Made by a program: the position numbers and the translations under genes. From NCBI GenBank assembly GCA_946407015.1, contig CAMJML010000003.1:62001-126000 (forward strand): 64,000 nucleotides of DNA, read 5' to 3'. Under the pieces are notes generated by a model. The model saw only the letters and a program-made list of their open reading frames with translations. It was not told the DNA's origin and made no database searches. Within the stretch, counting starts at the first letter, position 1. Each line of letters begins with the position of its first letter. Positions 43,108-51,290 of this stretch are shown here, piece by piece. The stretch is from an uncultured Selenomonadales bacterium. GTDB taxonomy: Bacteria > Bacillota > Negativicutes > DSM-1736 > Dendrosporobacteraceae.

Positions 43108-43239
43108 AATCGTCATTTTTTATGAAAAACGGTTCATTTTGGTCAATCAAGTGTAGTTAATTTTTACTGGTATAGGCAATCGATCCAAGGAAAAACTAAG
43201 TAAACATAGAGTTTTTCTAAACAGTTATTAATGGTGGTG

Positions 43240-43271
43240 TGCTACTTATTCATAATAAGTAGCATATTTTT
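43240..43271 (+). terminator. Terminator upstream of der
   Basis: TGCTACTTATT (43240-43250), loop CAT, AATAAGTAGCA (43254-43264), then TATTTTT. It lies 132 bases past DUF512; the rest of this 252-base gap shows nothing definite. Confidence 0.75.
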
Positions 43272-43359
43272 GCCGAATAACACATGAATAATTCTTGGGT
43301 GAGGTTTTGCTGTCCTCATTCAAGGCTTAAGATAAAATAGATGAATTTAGGTGATGCAA

Positions 43360-44682
43360 ATGAGTAAACCGATTGTTGCAATAGTTGGTCGTCCCAATGT
43401 TGGTAAATCGACCTTGTTTAATCAAATAGGCAAAAAGAGAGTCTCCATTGTTGAAGATATGCCTGGGGTAACCAGAGACCGTATTTATCTCGATGCGGAA
43501 TGGCTCAATCATGAATTTACCATGATTGATACTGGGGGGATCGAGATTGATACAGATGATCGAATATTGAGTGCCATTCGTCATCAAGCACGTTTGGCTA
43601 TTGAAGAGGCGGATGTCATTTTATTTATTGTAGACGGCAAAACCGGCGTAACTTCAGCGGATGAAGAGGTTGGAATAATTTTACGCAATACCCGTAAGCC
43701 TGTTGTATTGGCCGTAAATAAAGTTGACAGTACCAAAGCAATGGATGATATTTATGAATTTTATAATCTTGGATTGGGTGACCCTATTCCCATTTCAGCG
43801 TCAAATGCGCTGAATCTTGGTGATCTTTTAGATAAAGTTGTGGAATGTTTGCCGAAGGACCAGGCGGAGGAAGAAGAATCCGATCAAATCAGAGTTGCTT
43901 TTATCGGCCGGCCAAATGTAGGGAAATCTTCTTTAGTCAATGCCCTGCTTGGACAGGAAAGAGTGATTGTCAGTGATATCCCCGGCACAACCCGTGATGC
44001 TATTGACACCCATTTTCATACAGACGGTACTAATTTTGTGTTCATTGATACTGCTGGTATGCGACGAAAAGCTAAAATTGATTTACCGGTTGAGCGTTAT
44101 AGCGTCATGCGTTCATTACGATCGGTTGACCGATCTGATGTGGTTTTAATGGTAATCGACGCAGTAGACGGCGTAACCGAACAAGATAAAAAAATCGCGG
44201 GCTATGCGCATGAAGCGGGAAAAGGGATTGTCATTGTCGTTAATAAATGGGATTTAGTTGAAAAAGATAGTAAGACTTCTCTTCGTTTTACTGAAACAAT
44301 CCGGAATGAACTGGGCTTTATGCAATATGCTCCAGTATTGTTTACATCGGCATTGACAAAACAGCGTGTGCATCGCGTTATAGAATTAGTGAAATTTGTT
44401 GCAGAGCAGCATTCAATGCGCATTTCAACGAGTGTGCTGAATCAAGTTGTAACTGATGCAACAGCGATTAATCCTCCGCCTTCTGAAAACGGCAAGCGAT
44501 TGAAGATTTATTATACAACGCAAGCTGATGTAAAACCGCCGACATTTATTTTCTTTGTCAATGATCCGGAAATTATGCATTTTTCGTATTTGCGTTTTCT
44601 GGAGAATCGACTGCGGGAAAGTTTCGGTTTTGAAGGTACTCCTTTAAAATTAATTGTTCGTGGGCGCAAAGAAGAAGAATAG
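43360..44682 (+). CDS. der: GTPase Der (EngA)
   Basis: Ribosome-assembly GTPase for the 50S subunit with two G domains in tandem ([14 protein letters not shown] and [14 protein letters not shown], with NKVD and NKWD) and a KH-like end ([14 protein letters not shown]). 440 residues. ATG 43360 follows AGGTGAT; GTG 43351 and ATG 43354 are within the site. Confidence 0.96.
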   Translation: MSKPIVAIVGRPNVGKSTLFNQIGKKRVSIVEDMPGVTRDRIYLDAEWLNHEFTMIDTGGIEIDTDDRILSAIRHQARLAIEEADVILFIVDGKTGVTSADEEVGIILRNTRKPVVLAVNKVDSTKAMDDIYEFYNLGLGDPIPISASNALNLGDLLDKVVECLPKDQAEEEESDQIRVAFIGRPNVGKSSLVNALLGQERVIVSDIPGTTRDAIDTHFHTDGTNFVFIDTAGMRRKAKIDLPVERYSVMRSLRSVDRSDVVLMVIDAVDGVTEQDKKIAGYAHEAGKGIVIVVNKWDLVEKDSKTSLRFTETIRNELGFMQYAPVLFTSALTKQRVHRVIELVKFVAEQHSMRISTSVLNQVVTDATAINPPPSENGKRLKIYYTTQADVKPPTFIFFVNDPEIMHFSYLRFLENRLRESFGFEGTPLKLIVRGRKEEE

Positions 44683-44706
44683 GCTTATTTAAGGGAGGAG
44701 GATGCT

Positions 44707-45336
44707 ATGGACTTAATGACATTGTCTTTAATAGCCGGGCTCAGCTATTTGATTGGCTCTATTCCAAATGGATTATTGCTGGGTAAATGGCTATGGAATA
44801 TTGACCTCCGGCAGTTTGGCAGCAAAAACATTGGGGCTACCAATGCCTATCGTGTGCTCGGTCCTTGGCCGGCGCTAGGTGTTTTTATTACTGATGCGGC
44901 TAAAGGAGTTATTGGGGTCTACATCGGGCAAGTTCTGGGAAATACTCCTTTAGCCATGCTATTGGGTGGAATTGCAGCCATTGCCGGACACAACTGGTCC
45001 ATCTTTTTAAAATTTAAAGGGGGACGCGGTGTGGCGACCGGACTTGGAGTTATAGCCGTACTTGTTCCGAAAGTAACCATCATCGTATTTGTGATCTGGG
45101 GATTTATTGTCTATATTAGCCGTTATGTATCCTTGGCATCGATTATTGCCGCAGCGTTAGTGCCGATATTAATGTGGGTATTTGGCGAGAAATTGGAATT
45201 TTATTATTTTGGCTTATTGGCTGCTGCATTTGTGATTATCAGGCACAAACCGAATATTCAAAGACTGCTAAAAGGCAATGAATTGAAAATAAAAGCAGGA
45301 ACAACCAAGCAAAATACGGAGGAGAAAAAACTATGA
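44707..45336 (+). CDS. plsY: Glycerol-3-phosphate acyltransferase PlsY
   Basis: Membrane enzyme using acyl-phosphate to make lysophosphatidic acid. 209 residues; signatures SYLIGSIPNGLLLGK, GSKNIGATNAYRVLG, AGHNWSIFLKFKGGRGVATG. ATG 44707 follows GGGAGGAGG; the stop overlaps gpsA as ATGA. Confidence 0.95.
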   Translation: MDLMTLSLIAGLSYLIGSIPNGLLLGKWLWNIDLRQFGSKNIGATNAYRVLGPWPALGVFITDAAKGVIGVYIGQVLGNTPLAMLLGGIAAIAGHNWSIFLKFKGGRGVATGLGVIAVLVPKVTIIVFVIWGFIVYISRYVSLASIIAAALVPILMWVFGEKLEFYYFGLLAAAFVIIRHKPNIQRLLKGNELKIKAGTTKQNTEEKKL

Positions 45337-46364
45337 AGATTGCTGTAATTGGTGCTGGTAGTTGGGGCACAGCTATGGCAGTCATGTTAGGGCATAAACA
45401 TGATGCAGTTTCTTTATGGGCACGAAATGAAGAAGTGGTGCATCAGTTGAATCGTGACAGAGAAAACGAACGCTATTTACCCGGAGTGTCGATCCCAACC
45501 AGTGTTTTGTGTACTAACTCATTACAAGCTGCTGTTGCTCATGCCGAATTTGTTGTCCTTGCAACTCCATCGCAGGCGATAAGAACAACAGTTGAGGCTA
45601 TAGCCAGCCATCTTTCTGATAAAACGATTATCGTAACAGCTACAAAAGGTTTTGAACTTCAGTCTTTGAAACGGATGTCTGAAGTGATTGCAGAAGTAGT
45701 CCCGCAGTTAAGTGAGCGTATTGCGGTGTTATCCGGCCCTAATCATGCAGAAGAAGTAGGGATGAAACAACCTACAGCTACTGTCGTTGCAGCGAGATCA
45801 GCTGTTGTTGCTGAAGTTGTGCAAGAAGTTTTCATGCAGCCTTATTTTAGAGTTTATACAAATCCGGATATTATTGGCGTTGAACTTGGCGGTGCCTTGA
45901 AAAATATTATTGCGTTAGGTGCCGGGATTATTGACGGGCTTGGGTTTGGGGATAATACCAAAGCGGCTTTAATGACTCGTGGATTAGCTGAAATGGCCAG
46001 GCTGGGGATTGCCATGGGAGCCGATCCGCTTACTTTTGCAGGACTTTCCGGAATTGGTGACTTGATGGTTACCTGTAGCAGCAGGCATAGCCGCAACCGC
46101 CGGGCTGGAATCCTAATTGCACAGGGAAAATCAATCCAAGAGATTGAGATTGAATCTAAGATGGTTGTAGAAGGGATACGCACCACGGCAGCTGCTTACC
46201 AGCTGGCAAAGGCTCATCAAGTGGAAATGCCGATTACGGAGAAGGCTTTTCAGATTCTATATGAAGGAAAGCCACCTAAAGAAGCCGTTCTTGATTTAAT
46301 GACGCGCGGTCGCACTCAAGAAGTGGAAGAGGTTGTGGCTGATAAAAGTATTTGGAAATTATAA
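45333..46364 (+). CDS. gpsA: Glycerol-3-phosphate dehydrogenase [NAD(P)+]
   Basis: Reduces dihydroxyacetone phosphate to sn-glycerol 3-phosphate, the substrate of PlsY encoded just before. 343 residues; VIGAGSWGTAMAVMLG, LSGPNHAEEVG, GALKNIIALGAGI, GLSGIGDLMVTCSS with following SRNRRAG. ATG 45333 with GGAGGAG upstream. Confidence 0.96.
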   Translation: MKIAVIGAGSWGTAMAVMLGHKHDAVSLWARNEEVVHQLNRDRENERYLPGVSIPTSVLCTNSLQAAVAHAEFVVLATPSQAIRTTVEAIASHLSDKTIIVTATKGFELQSLKRMSEVIAEVVPQLSERIAVLSGPNHAEEVGMKQPTATVVAARSAVVAEVVQEVFMQPYFRVYTNPDIIGVELGGALKNIIALGAGIIDGLGFGDNTKAALMTRGLAEMARLGIAMGADPLTFAGLSGIGDLMVTCSSRHSRNRRAGILIAQGKSIQEIEIESKMVVEGIRTTAAAYQLAKAHQVEMPITEKAFQILYEGKPPKEAVLDLMTRGRTQEVEEVVADKSIWKL

Positions 46365-46369
46365 TGTTA

Positions 46370-46421
46370 ACAAACTAAAAAGCATGATCCTGTGTAAACA
46401 GGATCATGCTTTTTAGTTTGT
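46370..46421 (+). terminator. 24-bp perfect terminator after gpsA
   Basis: 46370-46393 pairs perfectly with 46398-46421 over GTAA; the 3' arm contains TTTTT. Closes der-plsY-gpsA. The remaining 290 bases to spoIVA hold no credible gene; a 16-codon frame at 46641 has its ribosome site touching the ATG. Confidence 0.85.
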
Positions 46422-46529
46422 ATAGACGAGGCGATTTGATTTCAAAATAGATGAATATAGGTTATCGTATACAATTAAAATGTAATAACAGTATTGTTAA
46501 AACACCTGATCGTTTCAATATTTATTTTG

Positions 46530-46557
46530 TAATATTCTTAGCGGCATGTCATATATT
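46530..46557 (+). promoter_or_regulatory. Possible sigma-E promoter of spoIVA
   Basis: TAATATT (46530-46536) fits the sigma-E -35 KMATATW, and after 13 bases CATATATT (46550-46557) differs from CATACAnT at one position. spoIVA is sigma-E controlled in Bacillus. The leader would be about 150 bases, which is long. Confidence 0.35.
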
Positions 46558-46713
46558 TATTAATGATTATGAAACACCGCTATTATACTAATGACCAATT
46601 GCTACTCCTTCTCGCCGGTGCTACTTTCAATAAGGGAGGGATGAATACGGGTTTAGTGGGCGGTATGCTCAAATGTATTATATATAATTAGTTATGGGGA
46701 GGGAAAGATCCAC

Positions 46714-48192
46714 ATGGAAAAATTTGATTTATTCCGAGATATCGCCGAACGTACTGGCGGTGATATTTATATTGGTGTTGTCGGTCCGGTACGTACAGGA
46801 AAATCAACTTTTATTAAAAAATTTATGGATACAATGGTTTTACCCAATATTACCGATCCATATGAAAAAGAACGTGCTAAAGATGAGCTGCCTCAAAGTG
46901 CAGCCGGTAAAACCATTATGACGACTGAACCCAAATTCATTCCTAATGAAGCAGTCGAAGTGAGCATTAAGGATAATGTAGCAGTTCGCGTACGGGTTGT
47001 AGATTGTGTAGGCTATACTGTCGAGGGTGCGTTAGGATACGAAGAGGAAGATGGACCACGGATGGTTCTTACACCCTGGTTTGAAGAGGAAATTCCCTTC
47101 CAAGAAGCCGCTGAAGTGGGAACCAGGAAGGTTATTGCTGAACATTCGACCATTGGGCTAGTGGTTACAACTGACGGCAGTGTCACGGATTTACCGCGCG
47201 ATAGTTATGTTCCAGCTGAAGAAAGAGTAGTCAATGAACTTAAAGAACTGCAAAAACCATTCTTGGTCATTTTAAATACAAACCAGCCAACAGCCAAAGA
47301 AACCAGAGAACTTGTTGCCAAATTAGAAAGTGCTTATGACGTTCCGGTTATTCCTGTAGATTGTGCTCAGTTAAACTATGATGATATTTATGCAATCTTG
47401 CAGGAAGTTTTATATGAGTTCCCGGTGAAAGAAGTCAATATTTCGTTGCCTAAATGGATTGAAGAGCTGAACAGCGACCACTGGCTGCGGGAAAAATTTG
47501 ATGAGGCTGTGCGTGAGGTTGTTCAATATGTACGTAGGCTTAGAGATATAGATTGTGCAATTGATGATTTGTCCAGCCATGAGTTTGTTGCCGATGTTAT
47601 TTTGCATGACATGGATCTTGGCAGTGGCATCGCGGTGATTGAAATTACTTCAAGACCGGATCTATTCTATCAAGTGGTCGAGGAACTTACCGGATTTACC
47701 ATTGCCGGTGAGCATCATCTGTTAAGACTGATGCAGGACTTGTCTGTTGCCAAACGTGAATACGATAAATTAGCTGATGCGCTTGAGCAAGTTCAGCAAT
47801 CCGGCTATGGAGTTGTACCACCACAACTAGATGAAATGGTTTTGGAAGAGCCCGAGATTATTCGTACCGGAAATCGATTTGGAGTTAGGCTGAGAGCCTC
47901 AGCCCCGTCATTACATATTATTAGGACAGATGTTCAGGCTGAAATTTCACCAATTTTAGGCACTGAAAAACAAAGTGAAGAGTTAATTCAATATTTAATG
48001 CGCGAATTTGAAGGGGAACCAGATAAAATCTGGCGCACCAACTTGTTTGGTAAGTCACTCAATGCTCTTGTTCGTGAAGGGATCCAGAATAAATTGTCTA
48101 GTATGCCGGAAACAGCCCAAGTTAAACTCCGGGATACGTTACAAAAGATTGTTAATGATGGTAGTGGCGGTTTGATTTGCATAATTTTTTAA
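46714..48192 (+). CDS. spoIVA: Stage IV sporulation protein A
   Basis: ATPase that polymerises on the outer forespore membrane to form the coat basement layer; anchored by SpoVM. 492 residues, the family length. Walker A GPVRTGKSTFIKKF near residue 25; the early MEKFDLFRDIAERTGGDIYI, RVVDCVGYTVEGALG and C-terminal DGSGGLICIIF are characteristic. ATG 46714 follows GGGGAGGG. A spoVM gene is 11 kb downstream. Confidence 0.96.
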   Translation: MEKFDLFRDIAERTGGDIYIGVVGPVRTGKSTFIKKFMDTMVLPNITDPYEKERAKDELPQSAAGKTIMTTEPKFIPNEAVEVSIKDNVAVRVRVVDCVGYTVEGALGYEEEDGPRMVLTPWFEEEIPFQEAAEVGTRKVIAEHSTIGLVVTTDGSVTDLPRDSYVPAEERVVNELKELQKPFLVILNTNQPTAKETRELVAKLESAYDVPVIPVDCAQLNYDDIYAILQEVLYEFPVKEVNISLPKWIEELNSDHWLREKFDEAVREVVQYVRRLRDIDCAIDDLSSHEFVADVILHDMDLGSGIAVIEITSRPDLFYQVVEELTGFTIAGEHHLLRLMQDLSVAKREYDKLADALEQVQQSGYGVVPPQLDEMVLEEPEIIRTGNRFGVRLRASAPSLHIIRTDVQAEISPILGTEKQSEELIQYLMREFEGEPDKIWRTNLFGKSLNALVREGIQNKLSSMPETAQVKLRDTLQKIVNDGSGGLICIIF

Positions 48193-48203
48193 ATAAAAAA
48201 AGG

Positions 48204-48232
48204 CCAGTCTGTGCAGACTGGTTTTTTTTTTG
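48204..48232 (+). terminator. Terminator after spoIVA
   Basis: CCAGTCT (48204-48210), loop GTGC, AGACTGG (48215-48221), then ten T. Confidence 0.9.
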
Positions 48233-48241
48233 TAAATTTAC

Positions 48242-48271
48242 TTGTCAGTACAAGGCTAATAATGTTATAAT
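48242..48271 (+). promoter_or_regulatory. Putative sigma-A promoter of ACT-hom-thrB
   Basis: TTGTCA (48242-48247), 18 bases, TATAAT (48266-48271), just past the spoIVA terminator and 53 bases before the ACT gene. Confidence 0.55.
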
Positions 48272-48323
48272 GTCTACCATCAATAGATTATTATCCTTTG
48301 CAGAAATACGGGGAGGTACAGTT

Positions 48324-48773
48324 GTGAATAGACAGCAATCGGGTTTTTATCTTGTTCGTGAAGAAATTCTACCTGAAGCCATTAAGAAGACCATTAAGGT
48401 AAAAGACATGCTCAAACGTGGTGAAGCGAGGACCATTAATGAAGCTGTTGAAAAGATGGAGTTAAGCCGCAGTGCGTATTATAAATATAAGGATTATGTG
48501 TTTCCTTTTTATGAAGCTAGTAAAGAGAAGATTGTGACACTGGCCTTATTGCTTGAGCATAAGTCTGGTGTTTTATCACGTGTTCTGAATACCATTGCCG
48601 GTGATCATGGTAGTGTATTGACAATCAACCAAGGCATTCCCCTGCAGGGAGTAGCCAATGCTACCATTTCAATCGAGACGGCTGAACTTGTGATTGATTT
48701 AGAAGCGCTGCTGGATAAATTGAGAATGGTCGAGGGTGTTAAGCGTTTAGAGGTGTTAGGGCAACAAGCGTAA
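48324..48773 (+). CDS. ACT domain protein (UPF0735/PheB-like)
   Basis: 149 residues. The N-terminal half has a helix-turn-helix-like KDMLKRGEARTINEAVEKME with SRSAYYKYKDYVFPF, and the C-terminal half is an ACT domain (VTLALLLEHKSGVLSRVLNT). ACT domains bind amino acids; the family commonly precedes hom and may regulate it. Start GTG 48324 behind GGGGAGG. The hom gene follows after 15 bases. Confidence 0.88.
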   Translation: MNRQQSGFYLVREEILPEAIKKTIKVKDMLKRGEARTINEAVEKMELSRSAYYKYKDYVFPFYEASKEKIVTLALLLEHKSGVLSRVLNTIAGDHGSVLTINQGIPLQGVANATISIETAELVIDLEALLDKLRMVEGVKRLEVLGQQA

Positions 48774-48788
48774 ACGAGGAGGATTATC

Positions 48789-50081
48789 ATGAAGGCTTCA
48801 GTCAATATAGGTTTACTTGGCTTAGGAACTGTAGGAACAGGTGTTGTAAAAGTTCTAACACAAAACGCGCGCGAAATATCACAAAAAGTGGGTGTACCTG
48901 TCACGGTAAAAAAAGTCATGGTACGCAATCCCAATAAAGCGAGAAGTATTGACGTGAGCGTTACTACAGATATTGATGAAATTATTAATGATCAAGATAT
49001 AGATATTATAGTCGAAGTTATGGGTGGAGAGCAACCCGCCAAGGAATATATGTTGCGAGCTTTAAATTCGGGTAAGCATGTTGTGACCGCCAATAAGGAT
49101 GTTGTTGCGAAATACGGCCGAGAATTGTTCGATGCTGCACAAGCCAATAATGTTGATTTTATGTTTGAGGCCAGTGTAGCCGGTGGAATTCCTATTATTC
49201 GACCATTAAAGCAATGCTTAACGGCAAATAAGATTTCGGAAGTTATGGGAATCGTCAATGGTACCACAAATTATATGTTGACGAAGATGACCAATGACAA
49301 GCTTGATTATCAAACCGTGCTGGCCGAAGCTCAGGCTAAAGGCTATGCAGAGGCTGATCCTACCGCCGATGTCGGTGGTTTGGATGCAGCCCGTAAAATT
49401 GCCATTTTATCCTCAATTGCTTTTAACACCCGAGTATCCTTGGCTGATGTCGATGTGGAAGGTATTACTAATATTTCCCCTGTCGATATTGAATATGCGC
49501 GTGAATTAGGCTATGTCATTAAACTGCTGGCTATTGCCAAAGATAATGAAGAGTGCGGAATTGATGTACGTGTCCATCCGGCTTTTATTCCGGCAGCCCA
49601 TCCGCTTGCTTCGGTCAATGATGTCTTTAATGCCATCTTTGTGCGTGGTAATGCTGTCGGAGAAACCATGTTCTATGGCCGTGGAGCGGGTGAAATGCCG
49701 ACAGCCAGTGCCGTTGTGGCTGATATTATCGATGTGGCCCGAGATATTCGGCATGATATCAGCGGAAGAATTCTTTGTACTTGTTTTGAACAAAGAAACT
49801 TCTGCCCGGCTGAACAAACCAATTCAGCTTACTATGTGCGGTTATTAGTGGAGGATCAGCCAGGAGTATTGGCAGCCATTGCCGGAGCTTTTGGTGCGCA
49901 TAATGTAAGCTTGAATTCAGTCATTCAAAAGCGCAAAGTGAATAATTGCGCTGAGGTTGTATTGATCACCTATCTGGTTTCTGACGCCAACATTAGACGA
50001 GCGCTGAATACAATCAAGGATATGTCCGTTCTTACAACAGTTCAAAATGTCATTCGGGTTGAAGCGCAGCAAATTGACTAA
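48789..50081 (+). CDS. hom: Homoserine dehydrogenase
   Basis: Reduces aspartate semialdehyde to homoserine, the branch point to threonine and methionine. 430 residues: NAD(P) motif GLLGLGTVGTGVVKVL, ANKDVVAKYG, FEASVAGGIPIIRPL, GIVNGTTNYMLTKM, and a C-terminal ACT domain (VRLLVEDQPGVLAAIAGAFG) for feedback. ATG 48789 follows GAGGAGG. Confidence 0.96.
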   Translation: MKASVNIGLLGLGTVGTGVVKVLTQNAREISQKVGVPVTVKKVMVRNPNKARSIDVSVTTDIDEIINDQDIDIIVEVMGGEQPAKEYMLRALNSGKHVVTANKDVVAKYGRELFDAAQANNVDFMFEASVAGGIPIIRPLKQCLTANKISEVMGIVNGTTNYMLTKMTNDKLDYQTVLAEAQAKGYAEADPTADVGGLDAARKIAILSSIAFNTRVSLADVDVEGITNISPVDIEYARELGYVIKLLAIAKDNEECGIDVRVHPAFIPAAHPLASVNDVFNAIFVRGNAVGETMFYGRGAGEMPTASAVVADIIDVARDIRHDISGRILCTCFEQRNFCPAEQTNSAYYVRLLVEDQPGVLAAIAGAFGAHNVSLNSVIQKRKVNNCAEVVLITYLVSDANIRRALNTIKDMSVLTTVQNVIRVEAQQID

Positions 50082-50102
50082 TGCGGGTCAGGAGAGAGAG
50101 TT

Positions 50103-51011
50103 ATGTCTAAAACGGTCAAAGTTCGCGTACCGGGTACGACCGCTAACTGTGGACCTGGTTTTGATGCGGTCGGAATTGCCTGTACGATTTATAATGAGTT
50201 GGAATTGACGCTTAGCACTGAAAAGAACCTGGAAATAGAGATTGTTGGTGATGGTCGGGGGATTATTCCTATTGACCATCGTAATGTGGTATGGCAGGCT
50301 ATTCAGCAAGTTTTGGCTATTACCGGAACAGGGTATCAAGGAGCACGGATTAAGATGATGAATCATGTTCCTTTGGCCAGAGGATTGGGAAGCAGTGCAG
50401 CAGCGATCGTTGCCGGACTTGTAGCTGCCAATGCTGCTACGGAGGGCTTGTTATCCAAACAAGAGATTTTTGAGTTGGCGACTCAAATTGAAGGTCATCC
50501 TGATAATGTGGCTCCTGCGTTATATGGGGGGGTAACCCTTAGTGCAGTCTATCAAGGGCATGCGCAATGCCTGCGGTTTTTACCACCCCTAGAGCTCAGC
50601 ATGGTTGTCGCTGTTCCCGAATTTAACCTGTCGACTAAGGACTCCCGACAAGTATTGCCGGAACAGGTAGCTTATCAGGATGCTGTCTTCAATATTAGCA
50701 GGGCGGCACTATTAATTGGTGCTTTAAGTCAAGGTGAATTTTCATTTTTAAAATGCGCCTTGGAGGATAAAATTCATCAACCGTACCGGGAACAATTAAT
50801 TCCTGGTATGCAGGATGTATTCAATGCCGCTAATGAAATGGGGGCATTGGGGGCGGCGATCAGCGGAGCAGGTCCATGCTTAATTGCTTTTACCCAACAA
50901 AATACGGATCGTATCGGAGCTGCCATGGTTGCTGCATTTCAAGCAAATAAGATCGAAGCGTCTTATTTGGTATTGAATATTGATAAAGAAGGCGCAAAAG
51001 TCCTTGCGTGA
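50103..51011 (+). CDS. thrB: Homoserine kinase
   Basis: GHMP kinase phosphorylating homoserine for threonine synthesis. 302 residues; VRVPGTTANCGPGFDAVGIA, ATP loop PLARGLGSSAAAIVAGL, EGHPDNVAPALYGG, GAAISGAGPCLIAF. ATG 50103 with GGAGAGAG upstream. thrC is not in the window. Confidence 0.95.
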   Translation: MSKTVKVRVPGTTANCGPGFDAVGIACTIYNELELTLSTEKNLEIEIVGDGRGIIPIDHRNVVWQAIQQVLAITGTGYQGARIKMMNHVPLARGLGSSAAAIVAGLVAANAATEGLLSKQEIFELATQIEGHPDNVAPALYGGVTLSAVYQGHAQCLRFLPPLELSMVVAVPEFNLSTKDSRQVLPEQVAYQDAVFNISRAALLIGALSQGEFSFLKCALEDKIHQPYREQLIPGMQDVFNAANEMGALGAAISGAGPCLIAFTQQNTDRIGAAMVAAFQANKIEASYLVLNIDKEGAKVLA

Positions 51012-51014
51012 AAC

Positions 51015-51043
51015 TTGACAAAGACAGCAAAAGACGGTAAGAT
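51015..51043 (+). promoter_or_regulatory. Strong sigma-A promoter of tRNA-Pro
   Basis: TTGACA (51015-51020), 17 bases, TAAGAT (51038-51043), beginning four bases after the thrB stop and 17 bases before the tRNA. Confidence 0.75.
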
Positions 51044-51059
51044 AGATATCGTCACTAGT

Positions 51060-51136
51060 CGGGGCGTAGCTCAGCTTGGTAGAGCGCTATCTTGGGGTGG
51101 TAGAGGCCACAGGTTCAAATCCTGCCGCTCCGACCA
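51060..51136 (+). tRNA. tRNA-Pro (anticodon GGG)
   Basis: 77 bases with CCA encoded. Acceptor stem CGGGGCG pairs with CGCTCCG (one G-U), the D arm is standard, the anticodon loop TTGGGGT gives GGG with G37 as in proline tRNAs, and the T loop is TTCAAAT. The first T-stem pair is an A-C mismatch, slightly unusual. Own promoter and terminator. Confidence 0.93.
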
Positions 51137-51155
51137 GCTAAATACGATTGTTTTT

Positions 51156-51185
51156 AGGGTTCGCAGAGATGCGAACCCTTTTTGT
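51156..51185 (+). terminator. Terminator after tRNA-Pro
   Basis: AGGGTTCGCA (51156-51165), loop GAGA, TGCGAACCCT (51170-51179), then TTTTTG. Confidence 0.88.
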
Positions 51186-51226
51186 GTATTGTTCCGGAGA
51201 CGATTGCTATGATGCAAAATATTATA

Positions 51227-51254
51227 TTGAAATTGCACTTGATTAGCGTATAAT
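51227..51254 (+). promoter_or_regulatory. Putative sigma-A promoter of kimA
   Basis: TTGAAA (51227-51232), 16 bases, TATAAT (51249-51254), 36 bases before the start. The short leader leaves no room for a ydaO-type c-di-AMP riboswitch. Confidence 0.6.
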
Positions 51255-51290
51255 ACTGTTTAGTGTCTTGAAATACAAGGAGGCCCTCGT

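Noticed and set aside
46641-46691. 16-codon frame upstream of spoIVA
   Set aside because: AAGGGAGGG touches the ATG, leaving no spacing; no family or conservation evidence.
51180-51290. ydaO-type c-di-AMP riboswitch before kimA
   Set aside because: Only about 110 bases lie between the tRNA terminator and the start, with a promoter in them; no riboswitch-like pairing seen.
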